From positions 1 to 19,951 of the forward strand of contig CAZVAO010000035.1 of the NCBI GenBank assembly GCA_964625175.1: a stretch of 19,951 nt of DNA, given 5' to 3'. Numbering within the stretch: the first letter of the stretch is position 1; each line of letters begins with the position of its first letter. Positions 1 through 6,654 of this stretch are shown here, piece by piece. The position numbers and the translations under genes are program-made. The stretch is from CAZVAO01 sp964625175. Its GTDB lineage: Bacteria; Bacillota; UBA994; PWPR01. The notes beneath the pieces were generated by a model. That model ran no database searches and was not told the origin of the DNA. It saw only the letters and a program-made list of their open reading frames with translations.

Positions 1-433
1 TTGTAGATATGAGCATCCATAGTGAGGATCCTTCCTTAAACCGAATTTTAGTGTCATTTTGTAAATTTATCTTTAAGCATTTGCTGTTTATTTCTAGGAT
101 GTTGTTTGCCCTTACCTTATTATTATAACAAAAACAAGTATGAAATGGGAAATGAGCAATAATAATATCATTAAACGCCTTTGGATCAGTGTTTAAACGC
201 ATCTTAATGGCTTTTACTGCAATTTAGGAATAATAATGCAATTTTGTGTCAAATCGATTGTTTTTGCTTTATACTTATATTATGAAAGTAATCGGCATCC
301 TATAGTCAAATATGGTTCGGCTAACTGAGTAAATGCGCAAATAAAAACCTTCTGTGGTGATTATTGAGTTACCAAATCTAAATCGAACGGTGAACCTAGA
401 TGCTTAGTTAAAAAAGATGAAGGAGACAAAAAT
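1..433. other. Leader and intergenic stretch, no gene seen
   Basis: I see no convincing gene here. The stretch is AT-rich and has several TATAAT-like hexamers (for example around 270-282), but none has a well-spaced -35 box, so I do not call a promoter. No recognisable c-di-AMP (ydaO) or other riboswitch core is visible, although such elements often precede potassium transport genes. The only firm signal is the AGGAG ribosome binding site at 421-425 serving the antiporter. Confidence 0.5.
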
Positions 434-1609
434 ATGCCAAACATTAGCCAAGTAGCTATAGCATTCTTTACAATTGCAATATTTGCCAGAATATCGAAGT
501 CTTTAGATAGCTTCTTCCCACCTTTTTATATAATCGCAGGGATCATTATGGGGCCCCCTCTCTTAAATATTGTAACGAATACTGAGGTTATTGGGCTCTT
601 CGGTGAAATCGGTGTCATATTCCTCTTGCTTTATTTGGGTTTTGAATTCTCGATCAATACCTTAATAGAGCGTGCCAAATCCTTAATATCTGCAGGCTTA
701 ATCGATTTTATCATTAATTTTGGGATTGGTCTTCTCGTTGGAAAATTACTTGGGTTCAACGTGTTCTATTCGTTTGTCATGGCTGGGATTATCTATATGA
801 GTAGCTCTGGAATCATTACCAAAACACTCATTCAACTGAATGCGATTAAAGACCCAGAGGGTCAGCTTGTCATGGGCATCATGGTCTTTGAGGACTTAGC
901 GATGGTCATCTTTCTGGTATTTGTATCGGCTTTTGCCGATATGACCAGTGAGATAAGCAGCAGTATGGTGACTCTCGATATTCTAATCGCTGTCGCTTTC
1001 TGTGCGATGCTAATCCTATTAGGCAAAAAACTGAGCCCTGTTTTGTCAAAACTACTGAACACAACTTCTAAGGAAATCCATCTTCTCTCATTTATGGCTA
1101 TTGTTTTAGGTGTAACCGCTCTAGGCCTATCTTTTGGAGTGTCTGAAGCGCTAGGCGCCTTTTTTGTCGGCATGGCTCTAAGTGAAACCACATTAACACA
1201 TAAAATCGAAGAAACGATTATAACCTTTAGGGATATTTTTGGTGGCATGTTTTTCTTCTATTTTGGCATGAATTTTAATATATCCAATTTATCTGTAGCT
1301 CCAGCAATTCTCACCGCTATAATTATTGGCGTCACCCTTAGTAAAGTGCTTTCTGCCTTTTTAATTGCGAAAACTCAAACGTGTTGTCTCGATAAAGGAT
1401 TGTTCATCGGCCTGATTACCATACCACGAGGCGAGTTTTCTTTACTGATTGCAGGAATGGTTACGATGAGTCAATTTGATTTTGAATCATTCTCAATTGT
1501 ATTAGTTTTATCTACAGCATTGATTAGCACTATAAGCTTTATGTTGGCAAATAAGTTCGGTCTGAATGATAGAAAAGAGCTGCTCGATGAAATGGATAAC
1601 GCACTATAG
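434..1609 (+). CDS. CPA2/Kef-type cation:proton antiporter
   Basis: This is a 391-residue, very hydrophobic protein of the monovalent cation:proton antiporter-2 (CPA2) family, expected in the cytoplasmic membrane and likely to exchange K+ or Na+ for H+. Visible family signs are the early segment LLLYLGFEFSIN (about 65-76), the motif GVSEALGAFFVGMALSET (about 234-251) and RGEFSLLIAG near 335-344. It has about 12 predicted membrane segments. The protein ends soon after the last one, so the cytosolic TrkA-N/RCK domain of full KefB/KefC proteins is missing. In Bacillus, short relatives such as KhtU work with separate RCK-type partners, but none is visible here. The start ATG has AGGAG 8 bases upstream. 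The gene stands alone on the plus strand. The family is clear; the ion specificity is not. Confidence 0.9.
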   Translation: MPNISQVAIAFFTIAIFARISKSLDSFFPPFYIIAGIIMGPPLLNIVTNTEVIGLFGEIGVIFLLLYLGFEFSINTLIERAKSLISAGLIDFIINFGIGLLVGKLLGFNVFYSFVMAGIIYMSSSGIITKTLIQLNAIKDPEGQLVMGIMVFEDLAMVIFLVFVSAFADMTSEISSSMVTLDILIAVAFCAMLILLGKKLSPVLSKLLNTTSKEIHLLSFMAIVLGVTALGLSFGVSEALGAFFVGMALSETTLTHKIEETIITFRDIFGGMFFFYFGMNFNISNLSVAPAILTAIIIGVTLSKVLSAFLIAKTQTCCLDKGLFIGLITIPRGEFSLLIAGMVTMSQFDFESFSIVLVLSTALISTISFMLANKFGLNDRKELLDEMDNAL

Positions 1610-1896
1610 ATAGCGCTTACACTATTTTGCAAGAGACCCCGCTCATCGGTACATATTCAAGTGGATGAAAATATTGCATTTCGCCACTTGTTTATCTAGA
1701 ATGTGGTTGTTCTATGCATCACTTGTTAGTAATTAGCTGGATAACAAAACAACCATTTAACGATCGTTCCACCATTGTTCAACTACTGATCAACGATTAT
1801 TAAAACAATAATCCCTAACACTTTCTGAATAAGGCAGTATAGCTCAAAGCAGGTTTTACTTGCTAGAAAAGTTCTCTTGCTCAAAGCAAACTTCAT
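1610..1896. other. Intergenic stretch, nothing recognised
   Basis: About 290 AT-rich bases separate the antiporter gene from the tRNA-Arg terminator. I find no ORF with a ribosome binding site, no good hairpin with a T-run for the antiporter transcript, and no repeat. A short similar pair (CTCAAAGCA near 1842 and 1881) is too small to interpret. Confidence 0.4.
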
Positions 1897-1897
1897 T

Positions 1898-1930
1898 AAA
1901 AAAAGCTGCTTCGTTAAGAAGTAGCTTTTA
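1898..1930 (-). terminator. Intrinsic terminator of tRNA-Arg
   Basis: An inverted repeat (AAAAGCTGCTTC, loop GTTAA, GAAGTAGCTTTT) with one mismatch sits 3 bases beyond the encoded CCA of the tRNA-Arg gene. Read on the minus strand it ends in a run of seven T. This is a typical factor-independent terminator. Confidence 0.8.
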
Positions 1931-1933
1931 TTA

Positions 1934-2011
1934 TGGCGTGCCTAGCAGGATTTGAACCTGCGACCTCCTGATTCGTAGTCAGTTACTCTATCCAGGCTGA
2001 GCTATAGGCAC
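1934..2011 (-). tRNA. tRNA-Arg(ACG)
   Basis: On the minus strand the sequence folds as a cloverleaf. The acceptor GTGCCTA pairs with TAGGCAC, the D-arm contains GCTCAGCCTGGATAGAGT, the anticodon loop is CTACGAA (anticodon ACG) and the T-arm is GCAGG-TTCAAAT-CCTGC. The discriminator is G and the CCA end is encoded (1934-1936). The A at position 34 would be deaminated to inosine by TadA so that the tRNA reads CGU, CGC and CGA. It has its own promoter and terminator, so it is a single-gene transcript. Confidence 0.95.
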
Positions 2012-2032
2012 ATGTATTAAATTAGCTTTTAC

Positions 2033-2061
2033 AGTTTACCGTTTTTTAATCATAATTGCAA
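2033..2061 (-). promoter_or_regulatory. Sigma-A-type promoter of tRNA-Arg
   Basis: On the minus strand TTGCAA (2056-2061) and TAAACT (2033-2038) are separated by exactly 17 bases. Transcription would start about 15 bases before the mature tRNA 5' end. Each box matches 4 of 6 consensus positions. Confidence 0.6.
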
Positions 2062-2270
2062 GGGTTAATTTGCTATTATCTGTGAAATCCTTTTACTCAT
2101 CGTTTTAAGTCAATCTAATTCCAAGGGGAAATCTACTGGCCGAATACACGACATAAAGAACGCTACATCAAGTAACCACCCTCAGCATACTCCCTTCGCT
2201 GTTCAGGATTTTTGACTAATGGGTGTTATGTGAACGGATATATAAAACAACGATGATGTGAAATGAACCA
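2062..2270. other. Intergenic stretch, nothing recognised
   Basis: This is AT-rich sequence between the tRNA-Arg promoter and the first recognisable copy of the tRNA-Ser-region repeat. I see no ORF with a start signal and no stable hairpin. Confidence 0.3.
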
Positions 2271-2345
2271 CCCTCTCGGGTTCAAATCCAATGTATTACT
2301 ATCTATAAACATATGTGAAGCTTAAGTAGATTGAGATTGCTATAG
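2271..2345. repeat. Repeat copy 1 (most degenerate)
   Basis: It begins with the shared block CCCTCTCGGGTTC and continues with a decayed version of the common sequence. Its tail AAGTAGATTGAGATTGCTATA matches the end of copy 4 (CAGTAGATTGAACTTGCTTT, 3195-3214), so the similarity extends past the tRNA-like block. This copy lies upstream of tRNA-Arg rather than next to a tRNA-Ser gene. Confidence 0.5.
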
Positions 2346-2358
2346 CACTGCATGGAGA

Positions 2359-2682
2359 TTAAAATCCAAAATTTAATAGATGGCTATTTTTTATTATATG
2401 GTAACTTGAAGCTTTTGCCATCATAGTTCCATTTTCTAACATTTCATCAATTATCTTTAGTGATGCCCACATAGCATCTCCAACTTCCTCTGGTTGTAGT
2501 ATTAAGTCATTTATACATATATCATGCTCAAAAATCCATATATCGGCAAAAAAAGAATCCATCTTCTTAGAGTGTAAAAGAACCCCTGCTTCTTCATGAT
2601 TTCTCCTAAAAGCATATATGTTTCTTAACATTGAAATCCCTCTCGGGTGCGAATCCATCATTATGGTGTCCCAAAAAATCAA
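2359..2682 (-). pseudogene. Degenerate Nudix-like fragment
   Basis: The 107-residue reading frame has a C-terminal half typical of Nudix hydrolases: an aromatic-rich strand (FFADIWIFEHDI), then LILQPEEVGDAMWASL, then a helix ending LENGTM. The Nudix box itself is not intact. Only a partial RRNHEEAGV remains where the family has REUxEExGU, so the first catalytic Glu of that helix is Arg, and the expected Gly at the start of the box is not at the right distance. The first 32 or so codons (2586-2682) are encoded by a copy of the local repeat. No ribosome binding site precedes the ATG. It is either a decayed Nudix gene or a chimera produced by the repeat. A functional enzyme is unlikely. Confidence 0.55.
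2586..2666. repeat. Repeat copy 2, inside the Nudix-like fragment
   Basis: It aligns end to end with copy 5 (3279-3360). It shares TTTCTCCTAAAA, then TTTCTTAAC, then GAAATCCCTCTCGGGT, then GCGAATCCA. Read on the minus strand it supplies the N-terminal codons of the Nudix-like fragment. In copies 4 and 5 the same frame runs into a stop codon. Confidence 0.65.
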
Positions 2683-2761
2683 CTCTCGCCGTCAAGAGTT
2701 TGATAGGAACAAGGCGGTACGCTTTTTATGAAATTGGTATACAGATAGTATTTCGACAAAG

Positions 2762-2790
2762 AAAAAGCACACCAACACAGTTATTGGTGC
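2762..2790 (-). terminator. Weak terminator after tRNA-Ser(GCT)
   Basis: On the minus strand CACCAA and TTGGTG form a 6-bp stem with an 8-base loop, followed after three bases by TTTTT. It starts 6 bases beyond the CCA of tRNA-Ser(GCT). The stem is short, so this is a modest call. Confidence 0.45.
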
Positions 2791-2795
2791 ACTCT

Positions 2796-2889
2796 TGGCG
2801 GAGAGAGCGGGATTCGAACCCGCGATACGAGTTTTGCCCGTATAATCGCTTAGCAGGCGACCGCCTTCGACCTACTCGGCCATCTCTCC
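2796..2889 (-). tRNA. tRNA-Ser(GCT)
   Basis: Minus-strand class II tRNA. The acceptor strand GGAGAGA pairs with TCTCTCC, the anticodon loop CTGCTAA gives GCT (reads AGU/AGC), and a long variable arm (TATACGGGCAAAACTCGTA) follows. The T-arm is GCGGGTTCGAATCCCGC, the discriminator is G and CCA is encoded (2796-2798). The long variable arm is the identity element expected for serine. I could not assign a clear promoter; CACAAT/ATTGTG inverted repeats (2934-2953) lie upstream. Confidence 0.95.
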
Positions 2890-2952
2890 ATGTAAAACTA
2901 TGTCTCAATGATCATCTATGCTGCTAACATAATCACAATAATCATTGATTGT

Positions 2953-2997
2953 GAAATCCCTCTCGGGTTCGAATCCACGATAGTCACAGATGCAAAC
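2953..2997. repeat. Repeat copy 3, cut by the assembly gap
   Basis: These 45 bases match copy 5 (3330-3374) with only two differences, both near the right end, and run directly into the N gap. The copy lies upstream of tRNA-Ser(GCT). Confidence 0.85.
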
Positions 2998-3097
2998 NNN
3001 NNNNNNNNNNNNNNNNNNNNNNNNNNNNNNNNNNNNNNNNNNNNNNNNNNNNNNNNNNNNNNNNNNNNNNNNNNNNNNNNNNNNNNNNNNNNNNNNN
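2998..3097. other. Assembly gap (100 N)
   Basis: Exactly 100 undetermined bases, the usual placeholder for a gap of unknown length. It is flanked on the left by the middle of the local repeat (copy 3) and on the right by the beginning of another copy (copy 4). Repeat collapse during assembly is therefore the likely cause, and at least one repeat unit boundary is hidden. Confidence 0.97.
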
Positions 3098-3236
3098 TCC
3101 TTAATTTCTCCTAAAAACATGTCTGTTTTCTTAACGGAGAAATCCCTCTCGGTTTCGAATCCACATAAGCCACAGGTGTAAACACATCTAAGCCCACAGT
3201 AGATTGAACTTGCTTTGGCGGAGAGGGTGGGATTCG
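3098..3236. repeat. Repeat copy 4, with tRNA-Ser 3' end
   Basis: It repeats 191 bases later as copy 5. The first 55 bases (3098-3152) are identical, then similarity continues with scattered changes to about 3194, diverges for about 20 bases, and returns as an exact match through the last 21 bp of tRNA-Ser(UGA). Inside are the inverted repeats TTTCTCC...GGAGAAA and AAAAC...GTTTT, which could form a hairpin, followed by a T-arm-like block TTTCGAATCC. Confidence 0.85.
3216..3236 (-). pseudogene. tRNA-Ser 3'-end fragment
   Basis: On the minus strand these 21 bases are identical to the last 21 of tRNA-Ser(UGA): half of the T-loop, the T-stem 3' strand, the acceptor 3' strand, the discriminator and CCA. 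The rest of the tRNA is replaced by unrelated sequence (3237-3288). It cannot make a tRNA by itself. Confidence 0.85.
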
Positions 3237-3237
3237 C

Positions 3238-3264
3238 GTTTTGTTGATCGATTGATCACAAAAC
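3238..3264. repeat. Palindromic hairpin beside the tRNA fragment
   Basis: GTTTTGTTGATC, loop GATT, GATCACAAAAC form an 11-bp inverted repeat with a single bulged T. It starts two bases after the tRNA-Ser fragment ends, within the 52-bp segment that has no counterpart in the neighbouring copy. No T-run follows, so it is not an obvious terminator. Confidence 0.6.
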
Positions 3265-3288
3265 CTAACGTCGGAACTATTCTGTTCC

Positions 3289-3494
<206 letters not shown>

Positions 3495-3510
3495 AGACTC
3501 AACGAACTAT

Positions 3511-3539
3511 AATATAGCATGGATTATGCGGATTGTCAA
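3511..3539 (-). promoter_or_regulatory. Strong promoter of tRNA-Ser(UGA)
   Basis: On the minus strand a perfect TTGACA (3534-3539) is followed after 17 bases by TATATT (3511-3516). The start would lie about 10 bases before the tRNA. This is the layout expected for a highly expressed tRNA gene. Confidence 0.85.
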
Positions 3540-3623
3540 ACGATAATTGCCTCTGTAGCGGCGCTAAAACTCAGCCAAAATCACTTCGAGAATTCTTATT
3601 TTACCTTATACCTAGCAGGATAT

Positions 3624-3652
3624 TTCATTTAAATAAGAGAATAGTATATAAT
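3624..3652 (+). promoter_or_regulatory. Probable promoter of the M48-like gene
   Basis: A perfect -10 TATAAT (3647-3652) lies 17 bases after a weak -35 TTCATT (3624-3629). The predicted start is about 35 bases before the chosen ATG. Confidence 0.55.
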
Positions 3653-3692
3653 AAAACTATCGACAAAGCCTCATGCCGAAAGGGTGATGATC

Positions 3693-4634
3693 ATGAGCAG
3701 AGTTGTTCTAAAAAATCTCAGTCCTTATGAATACGAGCATGATCAGGATCGCAAAGCTTTGTATTCTTTAAAACAGACGCCAGGGCTACCAAAGCTTCTG
3801 GAATTAATCAACCGCTACTCCGTTGATAAAATCACCAAGATCAATCATACAGGTTCTTATCTGAAACTCGGCGAGAACCAAGTGCCTTCTGTTTATCACA
3901 TTTTCCTAGAAGCTTGTGAGATCCTAGATGTCAGGAGGATCCCCATGCTTTATCTGCGCCAAGGATACTTAGTGGATGCTTATGCCACCTGTAGTTCGGA
4001 ACCTATTATTACGATTTACTCAGCGGCTATCGATAAGCTAACGGACATTGAATTAATGTTTTTGATTGGGCGCGAGCTCGGACATGTCAAATCAGAGCAT
4101 ATTCTCTACAAAGATGTCGCCGACAAGCTTGGCTATTTAGGAATCTTGTTGGGACAAATGACCCTAGGGGTTGGCACGATTCTTTCTTCAGGATTGGAAA
4201 TCGCCCTTAAATTCTGGAACAGGATGTCGGAGCTGACAGCAGATCGCGCCGGTCTTTTGGCTTGTCAGGATTACGAAGCCGCCATCCAAATGATTACGAA
4301 ACAAGCTGGAACCGCTAATCTCAAGATTGATGATCGATCTGTTAACATTGACGCCTTCATGAAACAGATCGAAGAATTTGATGACTATGATTTTGATGCT
4401 TTCGATAAAGTAGCCAAAATGCTTTTTTATAACGACACTCACCCTTGGACCGTATCACGCGCCTCGGAGATTCAATCCTGGCATGATTCACCACTTTATC
4501 ACGCGGTTCTGAGACGTGATCGCAGTAAGTTCCGCATTATTAGTGAGAAAGAGCTCATCTGCAATAAATGTAAGTCGGTTCTGAGTATTAATTCTAAGTT
4601 TTGTGGGGTGTGTGGCAGCAAACTCCGCACCTAG
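3693..4634 (+). CDS. M48-like metallopeptidase family protein with C-terminal zinc ribbon
   Basis: The 313-residue protein resembles M48 (HtpX/Ste24-like) peptidases of the soluble type. The zinc-site region reads GRELGHVKSEH (126-136), where the usual HExxH has Arg127 in place of the first His. Glu128, His131 and the downstream SELTADRAG (Glu180) are kept. A hydrophobic stretch at about 147-172 separates the two. The C-terminus carries a zinc ribbon, CNKC (290-293) and CGVC (304-307). I chose the ATG at 3693 because GAAAGGG lies 9 bases upstream; GTG 3684 and ATG 3687 overlap this site too closely. The gene has its own promoter and a strong terminator. Loss of one zinc ligand could mean no protease activity or a different metal site. 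The family assignment is good; the activity is uncertain. Confidence 0.85.
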   Translation: MSRVVLKNLSPYEYEHDQDRKALYSLKQTPGLPKLLELINRYSVDKITKINHTGSYLKLGENQVPSVYHIFLEACEILDVRRIPMLYLRQGYLVDAYATCSSEPIITIYSAAIDKLTDIELMFLIGRELGHVKSEHILYKDVADKLGYLGILLGQMTLGVGTILSSGLEIALKFWNRMSELTADRAGLLACQDYEAAIQMITKQAGTANLKIDDRSVNIDAFMKQIEEFDDYDFDAFDKVAKMLFYNDTHPWTVSRASEIQSWHDSPLYHAVLRRDRSKFRIISEKELICNKCKSVLSINSKFCGVCGSKLRT

Positions 4635-4772
4635 TTTGAATCCTAAAAACAGGCTATTTCGGTGATGCTCGGATGTTTACGCATTCGACATACTGATGTA
4701 TGCCATCATTTATAAACATACTCGCGCCTTGATCTCGAATACCTAAATAAAATTCTAAATAGACATAATAAG
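4635..4772. other. Intergenic stretch, nothing recognised
   Basis: This is AT-rich sequence between the M48-like gene and its terminator. It holds only a small CATAC/GTATG inverted repeat near 4690-4703. No gene or promoter is supported. Confidence 0.35.
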
Positions 4773-4806
4773 ATGCACACTGTTTGTTATCAGTGTGCAT
4801 TTTTTG
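4773..4806 (+). terminator. Strong terminator of the M48-like gene
   Basis: ATGCACACTG and CAGTGTGCAT form a perfect 10-bp stem with an 8-base loop, followed by six T on the plus strand. No T-run follows on the minus strand, so it acts mainly on plus-strand transcripts. Confidence 0.85.
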
Positions 4807-4849
4807 CTTCATTAAATTTGATTATTAGCCAGTAATTGTATAGCCCATC

Positions 4850-5821
4850 TCACTTAAATGCTTTTGCTTTAGTAAGTATTTGCTTGATAAATTTTGCCTT
4901 ACCTTCTGTATATGTGTCTCGATTGTGTCCAAATTGGGCTTTTAATTCTTGCTTTAATTGTTCATATAACTGGGCATCTTCAGGATGTGCAATCAAATAA
5001 TCCCGAAATAGCAACCCTTCTTGATCGCCTTGATAACGCGTATGCACATGGAACATTTTTTTTGCGAAACCATATTTCGTATATCCCTTAGCAAACATTG
5101 GCAGACCATTCTCCTCTGTCATTTTGAAATAGCCTGCACTTTGGAATTCTGCAGTGAGCTGATCTAAATTTGCATCCTGATTAATTTCAACTAAAACATC
5201 AATGATTGGTTTCGCCATAATGTGTGGAATTGCAGTGGACCCATAATGGTGAATTTTACAAGGCGTTAGGATGAATGGTTGCAGTCGTTGCCGCTCGACC
5301 CCATACCATTTAGCCCATCTTGGATCATGTTTCACAAGCCGAACAGGAAATAAGGCATGGAGCTCATCATCGCTAAGTTCTACTAATTTGCGCTGCTTTT
5401 GTATGTGTTCCATAACCATTTCAATCAAATGCGGTTGGATATCCGCATAGGTCATTGCGCTAGGTAATTTTGTAAAAAGTTTAATCTCTACTATCTCAAA
5501 ATCTGGGAGCTGCCCAAATTCACAAATTTCAGCATAAAAAAGGGCCCCGGAACCAGTTTCACCCCTGCTACCTGTTACCGTGTAAATACTGACTGGAAGC
5601 AACACATAGTCGAGAGCACCTGTTTCTTCATAAAGCTCACGATGACCCGTCTGAAGGGGTGTTTCTCCTGCTTCAAGATGTCCTCCTGGAACTTCCCAAG
5701 TCAAACGATCACGATGCCGACATAGCACAAACTGATTTTTATAGCGGGCAACAATAACTGCATATTCCAAATTTTGACGCTGATTATCATAGGGCTCAAA
5801 GTTGATTCTTGGCATCGTCAT
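4850..5821 (-). CDS. Nudix hydrolase fused to a GrpB (UPF0157) domain
   Basis: The 323-residue protein has two domains. Residues 18-145 are a Nudix hydrolase with a complete box starting at Gly47: Gly47, Glu53, Arg61-Glu62, Glu65-Glu66 and Gly68 sit at canonical spacing. Such enzymes cleave nucleoside diphosphate-X substrates. Residues from about 158 to the end are a GrpB-type domain of the nucleotidyltransferase fold, recognised by GSTAIPHIMAKPIIDVLVEI. I chose the ATG at 5821 because GAGGAGG lies 8 bases upstream. An in-frame ATG at 5866 would sit at the predicted transcription start. The gene is transcribed toward the M48-like gene and is followed 28 bases later only by that gene's terminator region. 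The substrate is unknown. The fusion is clear because both domains are uninterrupted in one frame. Confidence 0.9.
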   Translation of the reverse strand: MTMPRINFEPYDNQRQNLEYAVIVARYKNQFVLCRHRDRLTWEVPGGHLEAGETPLQTGHRELYEETGALDYVLLPVSIYTVTGSRGETGSGALFYAEICEFGQLPDFEIVEIKLFTKLPSAMTYADIQPHLIEMVMEHIQKQRKLVELSDDELHALFPVRLVKHDPRWAKWYGVERQRLQPFILTPCKIHHYGSTAIPHIMAKPIIDVLVEINQDANLDQLTAEFQSAGYFKMTEENGLPMFAKGYTKYGFAKKMFHVHTRYQGDQEGLLFRDYLIAHPEDAQLYEQLKQELKAQFGHNRDTYTEGKAKFIKQILTKAKAFK

Positions 5822-5868
5822 ATGGGTTTCCTCCTCAAGTAATATAAATTCGTTATAAGGACTCATTC

Positions 5869-5874
5869 ATTATA
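5869..5874 (-). promoter_or_regulatory. Possible -10 box for the Nudix-GrpB gene
   Basis: A perfect TATAAT on the minus strand lies 48 bases before the chosen start codon. The best -35 at 17-base spacing (TCGATT) matches only three positions. Confidence 0.4.
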
Positions 5875-5928
5875 ACAGTTTTGTGGCTAGAATCGATACA
5901 AGAGAACGTCATCTCATTACTTGACGAC

Positions 5929-6210
5929 CTATCTCAGCTTGTAGTAGATAAAGCCCAAGACAAGCAAAACGTGCAAAATCATAAATAGCGGAATAAGCAC
6001 TGTAAATTTTTTGCTTTGGGTCTTGTGATGTATGAGTTTCATGCCAGCAAAGGCTCCCCATGGTGCAAACAGCGCCCAGATTAACAACACCTTTTCAGAT
6101 ATGCGCCATTGTCCTTTTTTAGCTCTGCGCTTATCGATCGTATAAAGAACGATTGTTATAATATTGATTGTAAGCAAAATGGCTATGAAAACCGTGGTGG
6201 CTGTGCCCAT
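5929..6210 (-). CDS. DUF1294 family membrane protein
   Basis: A 93-residue protein with three hydrophobic segments (about 5-25, 42-55 and 70-90). It has the DUF1294 hallmarks: DKRRAKKGQWRISE after the first segment, then APWGAFAGMKLIHHKTQSKKF. It should sit in the cytoplasmic membrane; no function is established for the family. The ATG at 6210 is chosen because GGAGG lies 8 bases upstream, which removes 18 residues from the longest frame. No terminator is obvious downstream, and the gap to the Nudix-GrpB gene is about 107 bases, so co-transcription with it is possible but unproven. Confidence 0.85.
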   Translation of the reverse strand: MGTATTVFIAILLTINIITIVLYTIDKRRAKKGQWRISEKVLLIWALFAPWGAFAGMKLIHHKTQSKKFTVLIPLFMILHVLLVLGFIYYKLR

Positions 6211-6370
6211 TATTAAACCTCCAATTTGAAGTCTTATTGTAGTGGCATGTGAACATTTGATCAATAAATACGACTATTAATGGTTAAAACCAAATATAGC
6301 GTGCTGATTAAGTGCTTTTTGAAGTAACACAGAAATTTTTGCTTTGTGAAATCGCAAAGAAACACATAAA

Positions 6371-6402
6371 GCAAAAGAACACTTCATTATGAAGTGTTCT
6401 TT
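6371..6402 (-). terminator. Terminator of the tRNA operon
   Basis: AAAGAACACTTC, loop ATTAT, GAAGTGTTCTTT form a perfect 12-bp stem beginning 2 bases beyond the CCA of tRNA-Asp. On the minus strand it ends in TTTTGCTTT. Confidence 0.85.
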
Positions 6403-6403
6403 C

Positions 6404-6481
6404 TGGCGGAGCCGACGGGAATCGAACCCGCGACCTCCGGCGTGACAGGCCGGCATCCTAAGCCAACTAGACCACGACTCC
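6404..6481 (-). tRNA. tRNA-Asp(GTC)
   Basis: Minus strand. Acceptor GGAGTCG pairs with CGGCTCC (one G-T pair). The anticodon loop CTGTCAC gives GTC, the T-arm is CGCGGGTTCGATTCCCG, the discriminator is G and CCA is encoded. It is the last gene of a four-tRNA operon and is directly followed by the terminator. Confidence 0.95.
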
Positions 6482-6487
6482 ACGTTA

Positions 6488-6563
6488 TGGTGGGCGAAGT
6501 AGGGCTCGAACCTACGACCCCCTGCTTGTAAGGCAGGTGCTCTCCCAGCTGAGCTATTCGCCC
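6488..6563 (-). tRNA. tRNA-Val(TAC)
   Basis: Minus strand. Acceptor GGGCGAA/TTCGCCC, D-arm GCTCAGCTGGGAGAGC, anticodon loop CTTACAA (TAC), T-arm GTAGGTTCGAGCCCTAC, discriminator A and encoded CCA. Six bases separate it from tRNA-Asp. Confidence 0.95.
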
Positions 6564-6570
6564 GAATGTT

Positions 6571-6645
6571 TGGTGACCCCAGCGGGATTCGAACCCGCGT
6601 CTACAGCGTGAAAGGCTGTTGTGTTAACCGCTTCACTATGGGGCC
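6571..6645 (-). tRNA. tRNA-Glu(TTC)
   Basis: Minus strand. Acceptor GGCCCCA pairs with TGGGGTC (one G-T pair). The anticodon loop is CTTTCAC (TTC), the T-arm is GCGGGTTCGAATCCCGC, the discriminator is A and CCA is encoded. It lies 7 bases from tRNA-Val. Confidence 0.95.
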
Positions 6646-6654
6646 ATAATGAAA

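Noticed and set aside
1..433. c-di-AMP (ydaO) riboswitch before the antiporter
   Set aside because: I looked for the conserved core and pairing and could not find it.
2631..2927. Plus- and minus-strand ORFs over tRNA-Ser(GCT)
   Set aside because: They read through the tRNA gene (RERDSNPRYEF and GFESRSLRQ type sequence) and have no start signals. They are tRNA shadows.
3533..3730. 65-residue plus-strand ORF before the M48-like gene
   Set aside because: It overlaps the promoter and start of the M48-like gene in another frame and has no ribosome binding site or recognisable domain.
6277..6483. 68-residue minus-strand ORF over tRNA-Asp
   Set aside because: It is the translated tRNA-Asp gene plus its terminator.
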